A DNA stretch of 64,000 nucleotides from Sporosarcina sp. FSL K6-1508 (GCF_038007465.1 NZ_JBBOXF010000001.1:4041001-4105000), one strand, 5' to 3'; positions 8,531 through 18,534 are shown, numbered from the stretch's first letter. The notes: a model not told the origin generated them from the letters alone. Made by a program: numbers and translations.

Positions 8531-8665
8531 TCGTTCCACAAATGAGCAGAACACTTTCTTCTAACATCTCCACAAATGGGTGGAAACTTCGGTTTTTCAT
8601 CTCATAGCTCCACGAATGGGTGGAGATTCTAACTTTTCGTCTGGCAACTCCACGAATGGGCGGGG
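8445..8665. repeat. array of six small hairpins with an AATGGG/AATGAG core
   Basis: The core occurs at 8455, 8501, 8541, 8575, 8615 and 8655, so spacing is mostly 40 bases (46, 40, 34, 40, 40). Several cores lie inside a small inverted repeat of the type CTCCACGAATGGGTGGAG. The inter-core sequence is T-rich and not conserved, which separates this from a CRISPR array. Confidence 0.7.
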
Positions 8666-8682
8666 CTGCTTTCTTTAGTAAA

Positions 8683-8731
8683 AGGTGCCAGGTTATAAAA
8701 CAATTCAGCGTTGTTTTATAACCTGGCACCT
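8683..8731. repeat. GGTRCC-palindrome family, complete copy
   Basis: A perfect 21-bp inverted repeat, AGGTGCCAGGTTATAAAAC plus AA and its complement, surrounds the loop TTCAGCG. It lies 33 bases downstream of the yqhG stop codon. It could serve as a terminator although no T-run follows on the minus strand. Confidence 0.85.
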
Positions 8732-8763
8732 AACACTAGATAAGCCTTACCTATATGACAAAT

Positions 8764-9546
8764 TCATTTCAGATAAAATAATCCACCATTTACAATTTCG
8801 ATTTTAATTCTAGTCTCGTATTGTTCTTCCATTGCTTGTTTCTCCATCTCGTAGCATTCCGGTTTATTTTCTACCCCTTCATAGAAGTGTTCTAATACTT
8901 CCTTATCCTTTTCCCATCTCATTTTTGCTTCTTTAGCCCATGTGTGATCGTCTTGCTGTATGTTATTTTCAATTACCGCATCTAATCGCTCTAGGGCTCG
9001 AATAGGCTTTATAATATACGGCAAATTAAATGTATTTTCTGGCATGGTTCTGTCCAAATCAACTTCGCTTAACGATTCCTGAAACCCATTTAGTTGTTCG
9101 CCTGTCATTAAATTAATGCCCAAAGAATAAAGAATTTCTTTCGTTTGATCACTGTAATATGACACTTTATAATTAACTCCTAACCAAGGGGTTAATATCG
9201 TTTGCGATTCATGTTTATTTACTACCCGCTCATACATCTGGACAAATGAGCCTAGCTCTTTAGTTACTTGGAACAATTGACTAAGCCGAGGGGAACCTAT
9301 ATGGACAACTTCCCCTTTAATGTCTTCAACAAGCTTATTTTTATCCGTGATAAAAGTGAGTTGTGCTGGACACGGCACACCATCTGTACTCTCCAAGTAC
9401 TTCCAATAAAATGGTCGGTTCATAATCTTCTTATCCATTTCAATCGTTAATTGAACGTTGATGTAGTGGTCATGATCATTTAAAATTTGGCACTCGTTTT
9501 CTTTAAAAAATTGTAGTAAATAACCATGGATTTGTTGTGGGTGCAT
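8764..9546 (-). CDS. yqhG: YqhG family protein
   Basis: This 260-residue protein resembles B. subtilis YqhG along its length: QQIHGYLLQFF..N.CQI at the start, then VQLTIEMDKKIMNRPFYWK, an LTFITDK segment, WLGVNYKVSY, and the C-terminal IKIEIVNGGLFYL. Its biochemical role is unknown. In B. subtilis it follows yqhH, as it does here. A 275-base gap containing a repeat element separates the two genes here, so the original operon may be interrupted. Confidence 0.9.
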   Translation of the reverse strand: MHPQQIHGYLLQFFKENECQILNDHDHYINVQLTIEMDKKIMNRPFYWKYLESTDGVPCPAQLTFITDKNKLVEDIKGEVVHIGSPRLSQLFQVTKELGSFVQMYERVVNKHESQTILTPWLGVNYKVSYYSDQTKEILYSLGINLMTGEQLNGFQESLSEVDLDRTMPENTFNLPYIIKPIRALERLDAVIENNIQQDDHTWAKEAKMRWEKDKEVLEHFYEGVENKPECYEMEKQAMEEQYETRIKIEIVNGGLFYLK

Positions 9547-9629
9547 GTGAATCCTCCTTTGAGTACCCTTGCTACATATGTTCGATCATTGAATGTCTAT
9601 ATGAATTGAGCGAAGGCGCCTCTAGAGGG

Positions 9630-9815
9630 GGAGGAGGACACTGAAAAAGTATGATTTCCTTCAATCCCGTTGATTTCCATTCCGAGCAGACGCTTTCCAC
9701 TACAATCAACTAGTTCTTACTAAAAAAGAACTTTTTCAGTAGCTTCAGGCGGAGCGGAAGGAATCCCCTATCGCCGAAACAGATTCGATGGAATCTTTTA
9801 TTTCAACCTACATAA
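9630..9815. mobile_element. MITE-like/intergenic repeat inserted between yqhH and yqhG
   Basis: ACTGAAAAAGT (9640-9650) and its exact complement ACTTTTTCAGT (9730-9740) bound a 101-base unit. The next 70 bases, read on the minus strand, match the repeat at 18405-18475 (GTTGAAATAAA.GATTCC, then TTTCGGCGATAGGGGAT). No transposase is encoded. The position between two normally adjacent co-directional genes suggests insertion. Confidence 0.6.
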
Positions 9816-9822
9816 TTTCTCC

Positions 9823-11364
9823 TCAAATAGTCTTTTTGAATGCAGATAAAATATCATCCAACTCACCCACCACTTTTTCAAAGACCCCAATTTTAACATA
9901 GAGCAAATCCAATATATGGTCTTCAATTGTATTCTGAATGGCTAAATTATAAATATGAACGTCATGTTCCTGCCCCAACCGGTGGACACGCCCAATTCGT
10001 TGCTCCAACTTCATGGGATTCCAAGGTAAATCAAAGTTGATGACATGGTGACAAAATTGTAGGTTTATCCCTTCACTGCCGGATTCCGTCGCAATCAGCA
10101 CCTGTGCTTTTTCTTTAAACAGTTGTTTCATCCACTCTCGTTTACTTTTGCTGAATTGCCCATTAAAAAGGACGCTTGTGATTCCTTTTGATTGTAAATA
10201 CCACTGCAAATAGGTTTGGCTCGCACGATATTCGGTAAAGAGAATAACCTTACCGTTTGCCTGAGTTATAATTTCATAAGCCTTTTCCGCTTTCGAGTTA
10301 ATGTCCAGTACCATTAACTTTTGAATAATACCTTCCAGATAAGCGACGTCTTCAGGCCGTGTGCATTTTTCAAGCATTTTAGTTAAGGTTAAGGCTGTAG
10401 CTTCCTTACTGCTACACATTTCTCTTTGTAAAGTAAGCATAGAAAAAGCATCCGAAAAAACAGGAGAAACATTTTTCAGTTCTGAAATCATATCGTAGAC
10501 TTCTCTTTCCTCTGCCGTAAAATCGATGGGTATAATTTGGACACGGCGATTTGTCCATTCAATTCCAGTATCCCGTCTTCGATTTCTAACCATTACTTGA
10601 TTAACCAATTCCTTCAAATAATCATCTCCTTCCACATTGTGCTTACTCGCAGAAAACGATGATTGAAACGTTTCGTAATTGCCCAAGTGTCCCGGTTTCA
10701 GTAAAGAAATTAGATAAAATAGTTCAAACACATCGTTTTGTATAGGTGTGGCAGTTAACAACAAACAAAACTTTTTCTTTAAATTTTGTGCGAACTCGTA
10801 GTTTTTCGTTTTATGGTTCTTTAATTTGTGCGCCTCGTCAATGATAATTAAATCAAAATCTTGGTTATAGATGTTTTCTTTGTGCGGACTTCTTTTTGCC
10901 ATATCCATACTCATGACGACAATCGTAAGATGGTTTAAATCGTAATTTTTTTTATACTGTATGGCCGGAATATGAAATTTTTGATTCAATTCTTCAATCC
11001 ATTGACCAACAAGAGAAGCTGGGACTAAAATAAGCGCTTTTTTCACAAGGCCTCTGATTAAATATTCCTTTAAGATCAAACCCGCTTCAATGGTTTTACC
11101 GAGCCCCACTTCGTCCGCAAGAATCGCTTTTCCATTCATTCTTTCAATGACCGTTTCCGCCACTTCCAATTGATGGGCAAGAGGCGTTAGATTAGGTAAA
11201 TATTTAGGGGATTGAAGACCGCGGAAATCTGTAATTAGGTTCTTTTTTTCGATCTCATAACTCATCGTATATAATGTCCAATTGTCCCATGCTTCACGGT
11301 TCTCCAATCGTTCGATAAAACCTTCTTTCCATTCAGACGACCTTTCAATTATCATAAACATCAC
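9823..11364 (-). CDS. yqhH: SNF2-family DNA/RNA helicase-like ATPase YqhH
   Basis: This 513-residue superfamily 2 ATPase of the SNF2/Rad54 type corresponds to B. subtilis YqhH, the usual neighbour of yqhG. Visible motifs are Walker A in LADEVGLGKTIEAG (87-91 GLGKT), motif Ia LILVPASLVGQW, Walker B DEAH at 176-179, motif III LLLTATPIQN, and in the C-terminal RecA domain ATESGSEGINLQ and QRIGRVHRLGQ. It probably uses ATP to translocate on or remodel nucleic acid-protein complexes; the substrate is not known. The start at MMFMIIERSSEWK agrees with the family's N-terminus. Confidence 0.9.
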   Translation of the reverse strand: MMFMIIERSSEWKEGFIERLENREAWDNWTLYTMSYEIEKKNLITDFRGLQSPKYLPNLTPLAHQLEVAETVIERMNGKAILADEVGLGKTIEAGLILKEYLIRGLVKKALILVPASLVGQWIEELNQKFHIPAIQYKKNYDLNHLTIVVMSMDMAKRSPHKENIYNQDFDLIIIDEAHKLKNHKTKNYEFAQNLKKKFCLLLTATPIQNDVFELFYLISLLKPGHLGNYETFQSSFSASKHNVEGDDYLKELVNQVMVRNRRRDTGIEWTNRRVQIIPIDFTAEEREVYDMISELKNVSPVFSDAFSMLTLQREMCSSKEATALTLTKMLEKCTRPEDVAYLEGIIQKLMVLDINSKAEKAYEIITQANGKVILFTEYRASQTYLQWYLQSKGITSVLFNGQFSKSKREWMKQLFKEKAQVLIATESGSEGINLQFCHHVINFDLPWNPMKLEQRIGRVHRLGQEHDVHIYNLAIQNTIEDHILDLLYVKIGVFEKVVGELDDILSAFKKTI

Positions 11365-11469
11365 CTCATTCTACTGTTTCTTTCTTGTTAGATTGTCCAA
11401 AAATGAAGTTCCTATGTTAAGATCATTGGATTTAGCAGTAAACCATGACTTTGTTAAAAAATACAAAAA

Positions 11470-11510
11470 GACATGAAACGCTTAACCGCGATGGTCAAGC
11501 ATTCCATGTC
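11470..11510 (-). terminator. terminator of the SurA-N lipoprotein gene
   Basis: GACATG.AACGCTT.ACC pairs imperfectly with GGT.AAGC.TTCCATGTC. On the minus strand the hairpin is followed by CTTTTTGTATTTTTT, a good T-tract, and it lies just after the lipoprotein stop codon. Confidence 0.85.
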
Positions 11511-11525
11511 TCTCACTTATTTCAG

Positions 11526-12320
11526 TTAAATTTTCAATTCAATCTTAGCAGCTGCTTTAAGCTCTTCAACATGTGCAGCAAGTAGTTTTTGCTGTTGCTC
11601 TTGTTTAATGATTCCTTCGATGTCCTTACTTACTTCTTCTAAAGGAGGCAGCTCTTGACCAGAATCTTTTGATGTAGCTGCAACTTGATCGTAGTATTCT
11701 TTAATTTCTTTCTCCGTTACTTTACCTGCTGGCGCTACTTTATCCAGGTACTTATCAAATACGATGGAGTCGGCAATTTGTTCTTTCAGTGCTTTTACAT
11801 CCATACTTTGGCTTTTGAGCGCTTTCTTCATTGCTTTTTCGCCACCAAATTGCTTTTCAAGTAATGAATACTCTTCATCAATTTCAGTTGTAGCTGCTTT
11901 TAATTTCGCTTCATTTGCTTTTTGAAGAATCAGTGTCTGGTTTACAAGCGTATCAAGTGTTTGCGCTTTTACTTGTTCAGTTGCTTCTTCGCTCGATGGA
12001 TCTTGTCCCATTTGTTGCATTTGACCTTGGATTGATGATAATGCTGCGTTATATTCCACGCCTTTAAGTTCTTCATCATTTACAACAGCTACTATTTTGT
12101 TCTTGTCCACTTGCTGTTTCGCAAGTTTCTCTTGCATCTCTTTTACAGCTTTTTCTTGATCTTTAGTGGCTTCTTGATCCTTAGTAGCTTCTTGCTTTGT
12201 TTCTTCTTGTGGTGCTTCGTCCTTTGCGTCTTTTGCCGCTTTATCTTCTTCACTGCAAGCAGCTAAACTTAATGCTAGCGCCCCTGCTATAAACGGAAGT
12301 AATACTTTTTTAAATTTCAT
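11526..12320 (-). CDS. SurA N-terminal-domain lipoprotein (foldase-like, no PPIase domain)
   Basis: A type II signal peptide ends in LSLAAC, giving a lipid-modified Cys22, so the protein is attached to the outer face of the membrane. A charged, Glu/Lys/Asp-rich linker (about residues 23-70) is followed by a helical SurA-N/trigger-type chaperone region (VVNDEELKGVEYNAAL..., with the paired helices of SurA_N). There is no parvulin domain, so unlike PrsA it is probably a chaperone without proline isomerase activity. At 264 residues it is complete. Likely role: folding or handling of secreted proteins. Monocistronic, with its own terminator. Confidence 0.85.
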   Translation of the reverse strand: MKFKKVLLPFIAGALALSLAACSEEDKAAKDAKDEAPQEETKQEATKDQEATKDQEKAVKEMQEKLAKQQVDKNKIVAVVNDEELKGVEYNAALSSIQGQMQQMGQDPSSEEATEQVKAQTLDTLVNQTLILQKANEAKLKAATTEIDEEYSLLEKQFGGEKAMKKALKSQSMDVKALKEQIADSIVFDKYLDKVAPAGKVTEKEIKEYYDQVAATSKDSGQELPPLEEVSKDIEGIIKQEQQQKLLAAHVEELKAAAKIELKI

Positions 12321-13669
12321 ATCATGTAAACCCCTTTCAAATCTGTCGCCCTTTATTTCTTGAGCTTAGATTGTATCTTAACGAATATTAGTCAAAAGTT
12401 AAACCCATATCCCTCCATGACATCAAATTGTCACCTGGATGTAAATTAACAAACAACATAATCACCTATTGGGCGCGCACTTAACGGAATATAAAAACAG
12501 GGTTATTATAGGAACAGATGAGGTACAGTTTATACTTTCATTGTAGAGTGATTAATCCCATGGATATCCTTATCTATTTAAATTATGGAGGTACCGGATA
12601 CTTTTCACTAACAGAAACCTTGGTTTCTAAAATGCTTTTAGATGTCTTTGGAAATATTCCTGCATATAATTGAGATTTGTCGATGGTCTGAAACTCCATC
12701 GTATCAATAGCCGCCTAAATAAAACCTCTCTTCCAGAGAGGTCCCAGTTTCACAATTTACATATAGAAACGTTTAATGTTAATCATTTCCCTGCTCAATG
12801 CACTCCGGAAAATTACTTTATATGTATTTTGGCAAGTTGGGCTTTTAGCTGAAGCAAAAAGCGAAGTAATAGAAAGGATTATTGATTTTTTAAAAAAGAT
12901 TAATTTTACACCAATTCAAGATAGACGAAAAGTTGAACAAACTGCCGTAGTAAGAAAATACATTATAGAATTATTACACTACATACTCGGCACTTAACAA
13001 ATGGAAAATAAGTGAGTTTTTCATGATTATTACAAGAAAGTGGTTTCCAATACCGCTTCGTCGCTTGGTGATGGCCTCCCGTAATGAGCCCGTCAAAAGA
13101 TCCCTGGGGAGGGATTGAAATGCATCCCTCCATAGTCTCATTACTCCAGCTCACACTTGTCGCTCCTTCGCAGGATTCATTCGTCGTACAAGGAGATTAT
13201 TACAGTTTCCATTAAGTTCTAAATTAATAGTGACGAGTATATAGCATTGCCATTAATAAAAATTATCATTGGGTACCCATATGATTCCGAATACAATGAG
13301 AACCTGACATCCAAAAATGAAAAAGCATCTATGTGATTAACCCATAGATACTTTTCATCCCCCAAAGGGATCCCCGACTCCACCCTCACTGCTTTCTCAA
13401 AGTAGTACATGGTAGTTACATTTACAATCTATTTGTATTCATGTCACAGTACTGGTCTTCAGTTGTAACGGGGCATTCGAACCGTTTGGTATAGCCCCAC
13501 TACCGACCATTGAGTCCAACGCCCCCAATTAGCAGCTTTTCTCCTTCTTGCATCTTCACATAGAAAGTGATTCTTTTTTGAGAATCCCCTCATGCAATCA
13601 ATGCCTCTGCAAGCATCATCAACAGTCCTTCCTTTTCCGAATAATGAACAGTTAATTAGACACTCTCGC
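12321..13669. other. 1.35-kb region without a confident gene; decayed ORFs and repeats
   Basis: Short plus-strand frames around 12559-12672 and 12776-12997 look protein-like (for example EAKSEVIERIIDFLKKINF and KYIIELLHYILG) but lack good starts and are interrupted. Minus-strand fragments at 13219-13590 (such as GDEKYLWVNHIDAFSFLDV, and FYVKMQEGEKLLIGGVGLN before a stop) also look like remains of a gene. I recognise none of them. Bases about 13036-13180 resemble the dispersed repeat also found at 18.4-19.1 kb (CCGCTTCGTCGCTTGGTGAT, GGCCTCCCG). Confidence 0.4.
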
Positions 13670-15247
13670 TTATGTCGTCATAAATTGATCAATAAAATAC
13701 TGTGGATTAAGTTTTTCGCCCGTCGCTTTTTTAATCTTTTCATTCCAAGGATAGAGCGCGCCTGGTTTGAAATACGCATCCACCAAATAGTTGCCCACTT
13801 CTGGGGCGAACAGGTCGGTCGAAATGTTTTTCTCGATATAGGTTTGCAATTGCGAAGTCGTCAATTCGCCCATTAGATAGTTTTGATAGTAAACCGGAAC
13901 TAATGTAAAATGGATTTTCGCTGCCCAATGCGGGTAGTCAATACCTTCCGGGGGGTTCACAAATTGGACATCCTTTACGATCTTCCACCATAGCTGGTTC
14001 AAGTCCTGATCGGGGTTTTCATATAATTCACGCTCGAAGAAAGTGAATGCCATAATCCAGCGCCCTGCAATGAGCATTTGCCGACGCAACGATTTCGCAA
14101 TGAGCGGCGTCAATTCTTCCACTTGGGATGTAGTTAACCCTAAAAACTGCTGCAGCCAAGCAGGATTTTTACCGAATCGGCCATAGAGCATCGCAATCGC
14201 TTCCGTCGTCAACGTATGTGCCGCCGTTCGCAATAGGAAAGGTAGTTGTGGATCGACATATTTAAAATAAACTGCATGACCAAACTCATGCAACATTGTG
14301 ACTGACCAATAATCAGACGGTATATTGTTGCATAGCACACGGACATCGCCTTCACGGTCGATATCCGTGCAGAACGCATGTTGATTTTTCTTATCACGAG
14401 GATATAAGTCGCTTTTCTCTAGCATGTCCGTAATATCCATGCCCATGGCCTTGAACGTTTCAATCGTCAGTACCTCAAGATCTTTCCCATCATAAAACGG
14501 ATCTAGATCCAACTCCTTTAACGGTGGTGCCTCCTGGAAAAATGGATCGGCATAATGCCATGGACGAAGCTCTTCAATTGATATGCCAAAACGCTCAGCC
14601 AATTCGCCGTCCATTTCTTGTTTCATTTCACGAAATGGCTCATCAGAAAGTTCCTTGAGCTTGTGGAATATCGAGAAAACTTCATCCCGATCCAACTCCT
14701 GTAACTCGAAACTCATTTGATGGTAATTCGTGTACCCCAACGCGTGCGCAATCTCATTCCGCTTTTTCACAAGAATCAATAGCTTCTCTTGCACTTCTTT
14801 CCCAATCTGTTTGCTGGCATGCCATGCCTTTTCACGTGCCTTCAAATCATTGCTCTTTATTAAAATTTGCCGGACATCATTTTCCGAAACTGATTTTCCG
14901 TCAATTGTGGCACGGTATGTATTGAAAATACCAATCAATTCTGTCGAAAGTCTCACCATTTCCTTTAAATCTTTCTCGGGAATCTGATTCGCAACCATGC
15001 CATTATGCAAGCCTTCCAGCTGCCGTCTTTGAATGGCGGTCAAATCATCTTGTGCGAGATACGTTTTCACTTTCTGAAACCGCTCCGGATCCGCAAAATA
15101 TAAATCATAAGCCGTCTCCGCCTCGGCTGTTTTTTGATTCCATTCATCTTCCCCTGTCGTCGCCGCCATCCAAGAAGTTTCAGTGTTGGCGATATGCAAT
15201 TCCTTGATGACATTATTTTGTTCTTCTAAAAACTGTTCAACTGTCAT
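13670..15247 (-). CDS. M2/M3-type zinc metallopeptidase
   Basis: This 525-residue cytoplasmic protein carries the zinc site HEFGH (residues 320-324) and a downstream Glu ligand at about 349 in HTLTTEAIAML, the gluzincin arrangement of oligopeptidase families M2 (ACE-like) and M3. The mostly alpha-helical sequence and the region YWSVTMLHEFGHAVYF fit proteins annotated as bacterial M2-family metallopeptidases. No signal peptide is present, so it probably degrades peptides in the cytosol. It has a GGGGGAG ribosome-binding site. M3/PepF-like is the alternative placement. Confidence 0.87.
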   Translation of the reverse strand: MTVEQFLEEQNNVIKELHIANTETSWMAATTGEDEWNQKTAEAETAYDLYFADPERFQKVKTYLAQDDLTAIQRRQLEGLHNGMVANQIPEKDLKEMVRLSTELIGIFNTYRATIDGKSVSENDVRQILIKSNDLKAREKAWHASKQIGKEVQEKLLILVKKRNEIAHALGYTNYHQMSFELQELDRDEVFSIFHKLKELSDEPFREMKQEMDGELAERFGISIEELRPWHYADPFFQEAPPLKELDLDPFYDGKDLEVLTIETFKAMGMDITDMLEKSDLYPRDKKNQHAFCTDIDREGDVRVLCNNIPSDYWSVTMLHEFGHAVYFKYVDPQLPFLLRTAAHTLTTEAIAMLYGRFGKNPAWLQQFLGLTTSQVEELTPLIAKSLRRQMLIAGRWIMAFTFFERELYENPDQDLNQLWWKIVKDVQFVNPPEGIDYPHWAAKIHFTLVPVYYQNYLMGELTTSQLQTYIEKNISTDLFAPEVGNYLVDAYFKPGALYPWNEKIKKATGEKLNPQYFIDQFMTT

Positions 15248-15341
15248 TTTTTCTCCCCCTTAATTCAAGCGTTCTTCACTATATTCCACATGTCGTGGCG
15301 AAAGTCCTTCGAGTTCGATACGATCCATCAAAAATTAAAAT

Positions 15342-15388
15342 GGTACCAGCGTCTAACATAATTCCGGATTATGTTAGACGCTGGTACC
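15342..15388. repeat. GGTRCC-palindrome family, variant copy
   Basis: A perfect 21-bp inverted repeat beginning GGTACCAGCGTCTAACATAA surrounds the loop TCCGG. It keeps the terminal GGTACCAG and the AATTC-type centre of the family while the arm sequence has diverged in a compensated way. It lies between the P-type ATPase and the metallopeptidase genes. Confidence 0.85.
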
Positions 15389-15458
15389 GTAGATTATAGT
15401 TAGGTGATACATAGCAAAACAAAAGATTCTACATCTAAACCCCAACGTTGAACTAGTA

Positions 15459-18065
15459 TTATTTTCTTCTCACGAATAACACTTTATACCACTGATTAAT
15501 TAAAAACGGCATAAAGGACAAGATATAAATGTAACCTAATTGAACTCCATTTAATGACGCGACTTCAAACACACCCGTTAGCGATGGAACAAATAATACT
15601 AAATGTAAACATAGAAACCCTATTAAAAATGCAAACCACGTATATTTATTCGTAAATACTCCAATTGTAAAGATCGATTCTCTAGATCTGGAGTTGAAGC
15701 CATGTACTAATCTTGACAAACATAATGTTGCAAATGCCATTGTGCTTGCTGTTAGCGTATCTCCCGTTGACAATCCCATTCGAAAAGCAATAATCGTAGA
15801 GATAGCAATTAATAAACCTTCAAGTACCACTTGAGTTGTAAATGTTTTATTTAATAATGGTGTATGAATATCTCTAGGCTTGTCCTTCATCGTATTTTTA
15901 TTATGCGGCTCCAAACCGATTGCAATTGCCGGCAAACTATCGGTAAGTAAGTTAATAAATAATAGATGCACGGGTGCAAAGGGAACTGGTAAACCTAATA
16001 CGGTTGCATATAAAACAGCAAAGATAGCACCCGCATTCCCTGATAATAAAAATTGAATAGCGTTTTTAATATTCGTATACATGCTTCTGCCATTCGAAAT
16101 CGCTTTGACAATCGTTGAAAAATTATCATCCGTTAAGATCATGGAGGATGCATCTTTCGCTACCTCGGTCCCGGTTATGCCCATCGCCACACCGATATCG
16201 GCTTGCTTTAAGGCAGGGCCATCATTGACACCATCCCCCGTCATCGCAACGACATGTCCTTTTTCCTGCCAAGCTTTCACAATTCGAATTTTATGTTCTG
16301 GTGTTACGCGGGCGTAGACAGAGACATCTTGAACCTTTTCTTGTAGTTGTTGATCCGTTAATCCTTCAATTTCATATCCTTCAATCACTTCTGACGGTTC
16401 ATTTACTAGTCCAATTTGTTTAGCAATCGCTGTTGCAGTTATTTTATGGTCGCCTGTAATCATAACTGGTTTAATACCTGCATTTATACAACTTTCAACC
16501 GCTGCTTTTGATTCTTTTCTCGGAGGATCCATCATCGCTATTAATCCGACAAAGATTAAATCTCTTTCGATTTTCACATCGATTGTTAAATTTTTCTTTA
16601 CCTCTTTGTAAGCAATTGCGAGCACTCTTAATCCATTCATGGAGAAGTCACGGTTTATTTCTTCGATTCTTTTACGATGTTCTTCCGTAATCGCAAATAT
16701 CCCTTTTGAAGTCTCGACTTTCAAAATCCTTGGTAAAAGAACATCTACTGCTCCCTTTGTAATCATGATCGATTGCTGATTGAACTGATTTACTGTAGTC
16801 ATCAGCTTTCTGTCTGAATCAAATGGTATTTCCGCCACTCTTGGATAGTGATCTCTAACGATTAACTCGTCAAGATTATACTGTTTCCCTAATTTCACGA
16901 GTGCAATTTCAGTAGGGTCACCGATTTCTTTATGGTCCCTTTCCAAGGCGTCATTACATAATAGTGCTTTTAAGAGTAGTTTTTTCTCAATTACATTTTC
17001 TACATGTAGTTGATCATACGGAATGACTTTTTGATCAACATATACGTGTTGGACACTCATTTTGTTTTCGGTTAATGTTCCCGTTTTATCTGAACATATA
17101 ACAGATACACTTCCTAGACTTTCGACAGCGTAGAGCTTACGTATAATGGCATTTTCCTTCGCCATTTTTTGAGTCCCGAAAGCCAGTACAATAGTAATAA
17201 TCGAACTTAATGCTTCCGGAATTGCTGCAACTGCTAGCGAAACTGCAAACATAAATGAATCTACTAACTCGCGTCCCCGAAAAAGGTCGATCGTGAAAAT
17301 GGCTAAACAAATTATTGTAATCCCTAAAGCTAACTTTTCTCCAAAATGATCCAAGCTTACCTGTAAAGGTGTTTTCTTCTCTTTCGCAGTATCCAGTAAA
17401 TTTGCGATTTTCCCGATTTCTGTTTCCATTCCAATAGCTGTAACAATTACAGTACCGCGTCCATTCGTGACAAAGCTTCCAGTGAACACCATATTCTTTT
17501 TATCACCCAGCGTTACATGCTCTTCTTTGATGGGCGTGGTACTTTTCGACACAGCCAATGATTCACCTGTCAGCGAACTTTCATTTATATGCAGATTATA
17601 GCTTTCTAACAATCTTCCATCAGCGCTTATATAGTCACCAGCATCCAAATAGAGAAGATCCCCAACCACTATATCTTCTGAAGAAATCTCCATTATCCGG
17701 TTATCCCGCATCACTTTTGCAACGGGAGAGGTCAAAGTCTTCAGACTATCCAAAGACTGTTCTGCCTTCACATGCTGTACAGTGCCGAGGATTGCGTTTA
17801 AAATAACGACAATCATTATCACAATCGTACTTTCCACTTCACCTAATAGAAATGAAATGAAAGCGGCTATCAATAAAATAATGACTAATAAATCTTTAAA
17901 CTGTCCAAAGAAAACGGCGACTGTACTCGTCCTTTTTCCTTCCGCCAACTCATTATAACCGTATACTTCTTGTCTTCTTTGGACGTCATAATCACTCAAT
18001 CCTTGATTTGTTACGTCCAATACCTTCATAACTTCAACTGATGATTGTTGATGATATTCTGACAT
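15459..18065 (-). CDS. cation-translocating P-type ATPase (Ca2+ type)
   Basis: This 868-residue P2-type ATPase contains the N-terminal cation_ATPase_N region, TGES (166-169) in the actuator domain, the phosphorylated Asp in SDKTGTLT (D326), the hinge TGDGVNDGPALKQADIGVAMG, and about ten membrane segments. Membrane helix 6 has INLLTDSLPA with the Asn and Asp that bind Ca2+ in SERCA/PMR1 pumps. Helix 4 reads IPEAL where the family usually has PEGL. It most likely exports Ca2+ (B. subtilis YloB-like), although Mn2+ or another cation is possible. The gene stands alone. Confidence 0.9.
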   Translation of the reverse strand: MSEYHQQSSVEVMKVLDVTNQGLSDYDVQRRQEVYGYNELAEGKRTSTVAVFFGQFKDLLVIILLIAAFISFLLGEVESTIVIMIVVILNAILGTVQHVKAEQSLDSLKTLTSPVAKVMRDNRIMEISSEDIVVGDLLYLDAGDYISADGRLLESYNLHINESSLTGESLAVSKSTTPIKEEHVTLGDKKNMVFTGSFVTNGRGTVIVTAIGMETEIGKIANLLDTAKEKKTPLQVSLDHFGEKLALGITIICLAIFTIDLFRGRELVDSFMFAVSLAVAAIPEALSSIITIVLAFGTQKMAKENAIIRKLYAVESLGSVSVICSDKTGTLTENKMSVQHVYVDQKVIPYDQLHVENVIEKKLLLKALLCNDALERDHKEIGDPTEIALVKLGKQYNLDELIVRDHYPRVAEIPFDSDRKLMTTVNQFNQQSIMITKGAVDVLLPRILKVETSKGIFAITEEHRKRIEEINRDFSMNGLRVLAIAYKEVKKNLTIDVKIERDLIFVGLIAMMDPPRKESKAAVESCINAGIKPVMITGDHKITATAIAKQIGLVNEPSEVIEGYEIEGLTDQQLQEKVQDVSVYARVTPEHKIRIVKAWQEKGHVVAMTGDGVNDGPALKQADIGVAMGITGTEVAKDASSMILTDDNFSTIVKAISNGRSMYTNIKNAIQFLLSGNAGAIFAVLYATVLGLPVPFAPVHLLFINLLTDSLPAIAIGLEPHNKNTMKDKPRDIHTPLLNKTFTTQVVLEGLLIAISTIIAFRMGLSTGDTLTASTMAFATLCLSRLVHGFNSRSRESIFTIGVFTNKYTWFAFLIGFLCLHLVLFVPSLTGVFEVASLNGVQLGYIYILSFMPFLINQWYKVLFVRRK

Positions 18066-18395
18066 TCGATTCTCCTTCCAGTGTGAGATCTTGACTATAT
18101 ACAGTAGATAGTATCCTTCTATTTCCTAATCTTTCAGTTGGCGAATTTTATTTCCTCATTGAGTAGACCCCTTTTGACTTGTCCTTTCTTTTGCAATTAA
18201 TGACTTCACTTGAAAACATTTCCGAAAAATAGCGTTTGATAATAAGTCAATCCATTTTTCTCTTAAACTACTTCACCACCATAATACTTAAACTCTAGCA
18301 ATATTATTCCTTATTCTATGCCCGTATGATAATAATCAATCTAAAAAGCTGAAAGAACTTAAGAGTTCTTGTGTAAGACACTCACGCAAACAATT

Positions 18396-18534
18396 CATAT
18401 ATATATGTTGAAATAAAGAATCCCATTGAATCCGCTTCGGCGCTAGGGGATGCCTCCCACCATAAGCCAGGTAGCCTTGTAAGGCACCTTCACTTAGTCT
18501 ATATAGATATTCATTTGTTCAACATATATATATG
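18396..18534. mobile_element. 139-bp MITE-like element with 17-bp terminal inverted repeats
   Basis: CATATATATATGTTGAA (18396-18412) is the exact reverse complement of 18518-18534. The interior carries AATCCCATTGAATCCGCTTC and CGGCGCTAGGGGATGCCTCC, recognisable in other copies in this window. No coding capacity. The ends TTCATTTGTTCAACATA recur at 19090-19112 and, inverted, at 58744-58768. Confidence 0.65.

Noticed and set aside
8445..8665. Possible CRISPR array
   Set aside because: Repeats are only about 18 bases, imperfect, form stems with variable arms, and the spacers are T-rich and irregular. No cas genes are near.
12776..12997. Plus-strand frame of 73 codons ending KYIIELLHYILGT
   Set aside because: It looks protein-like at its end, but there is no ribosome-binding site, no recognisable family, and neighbouring frames are interrupted. 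Kept only as a note in the region entry.
13219..13410. Minus-strand frame of 63 codons
   Set aside because: Contains plausible protein sequence but no start signal and no family match. It may be the end of a decayed gene together with 13430-13590.
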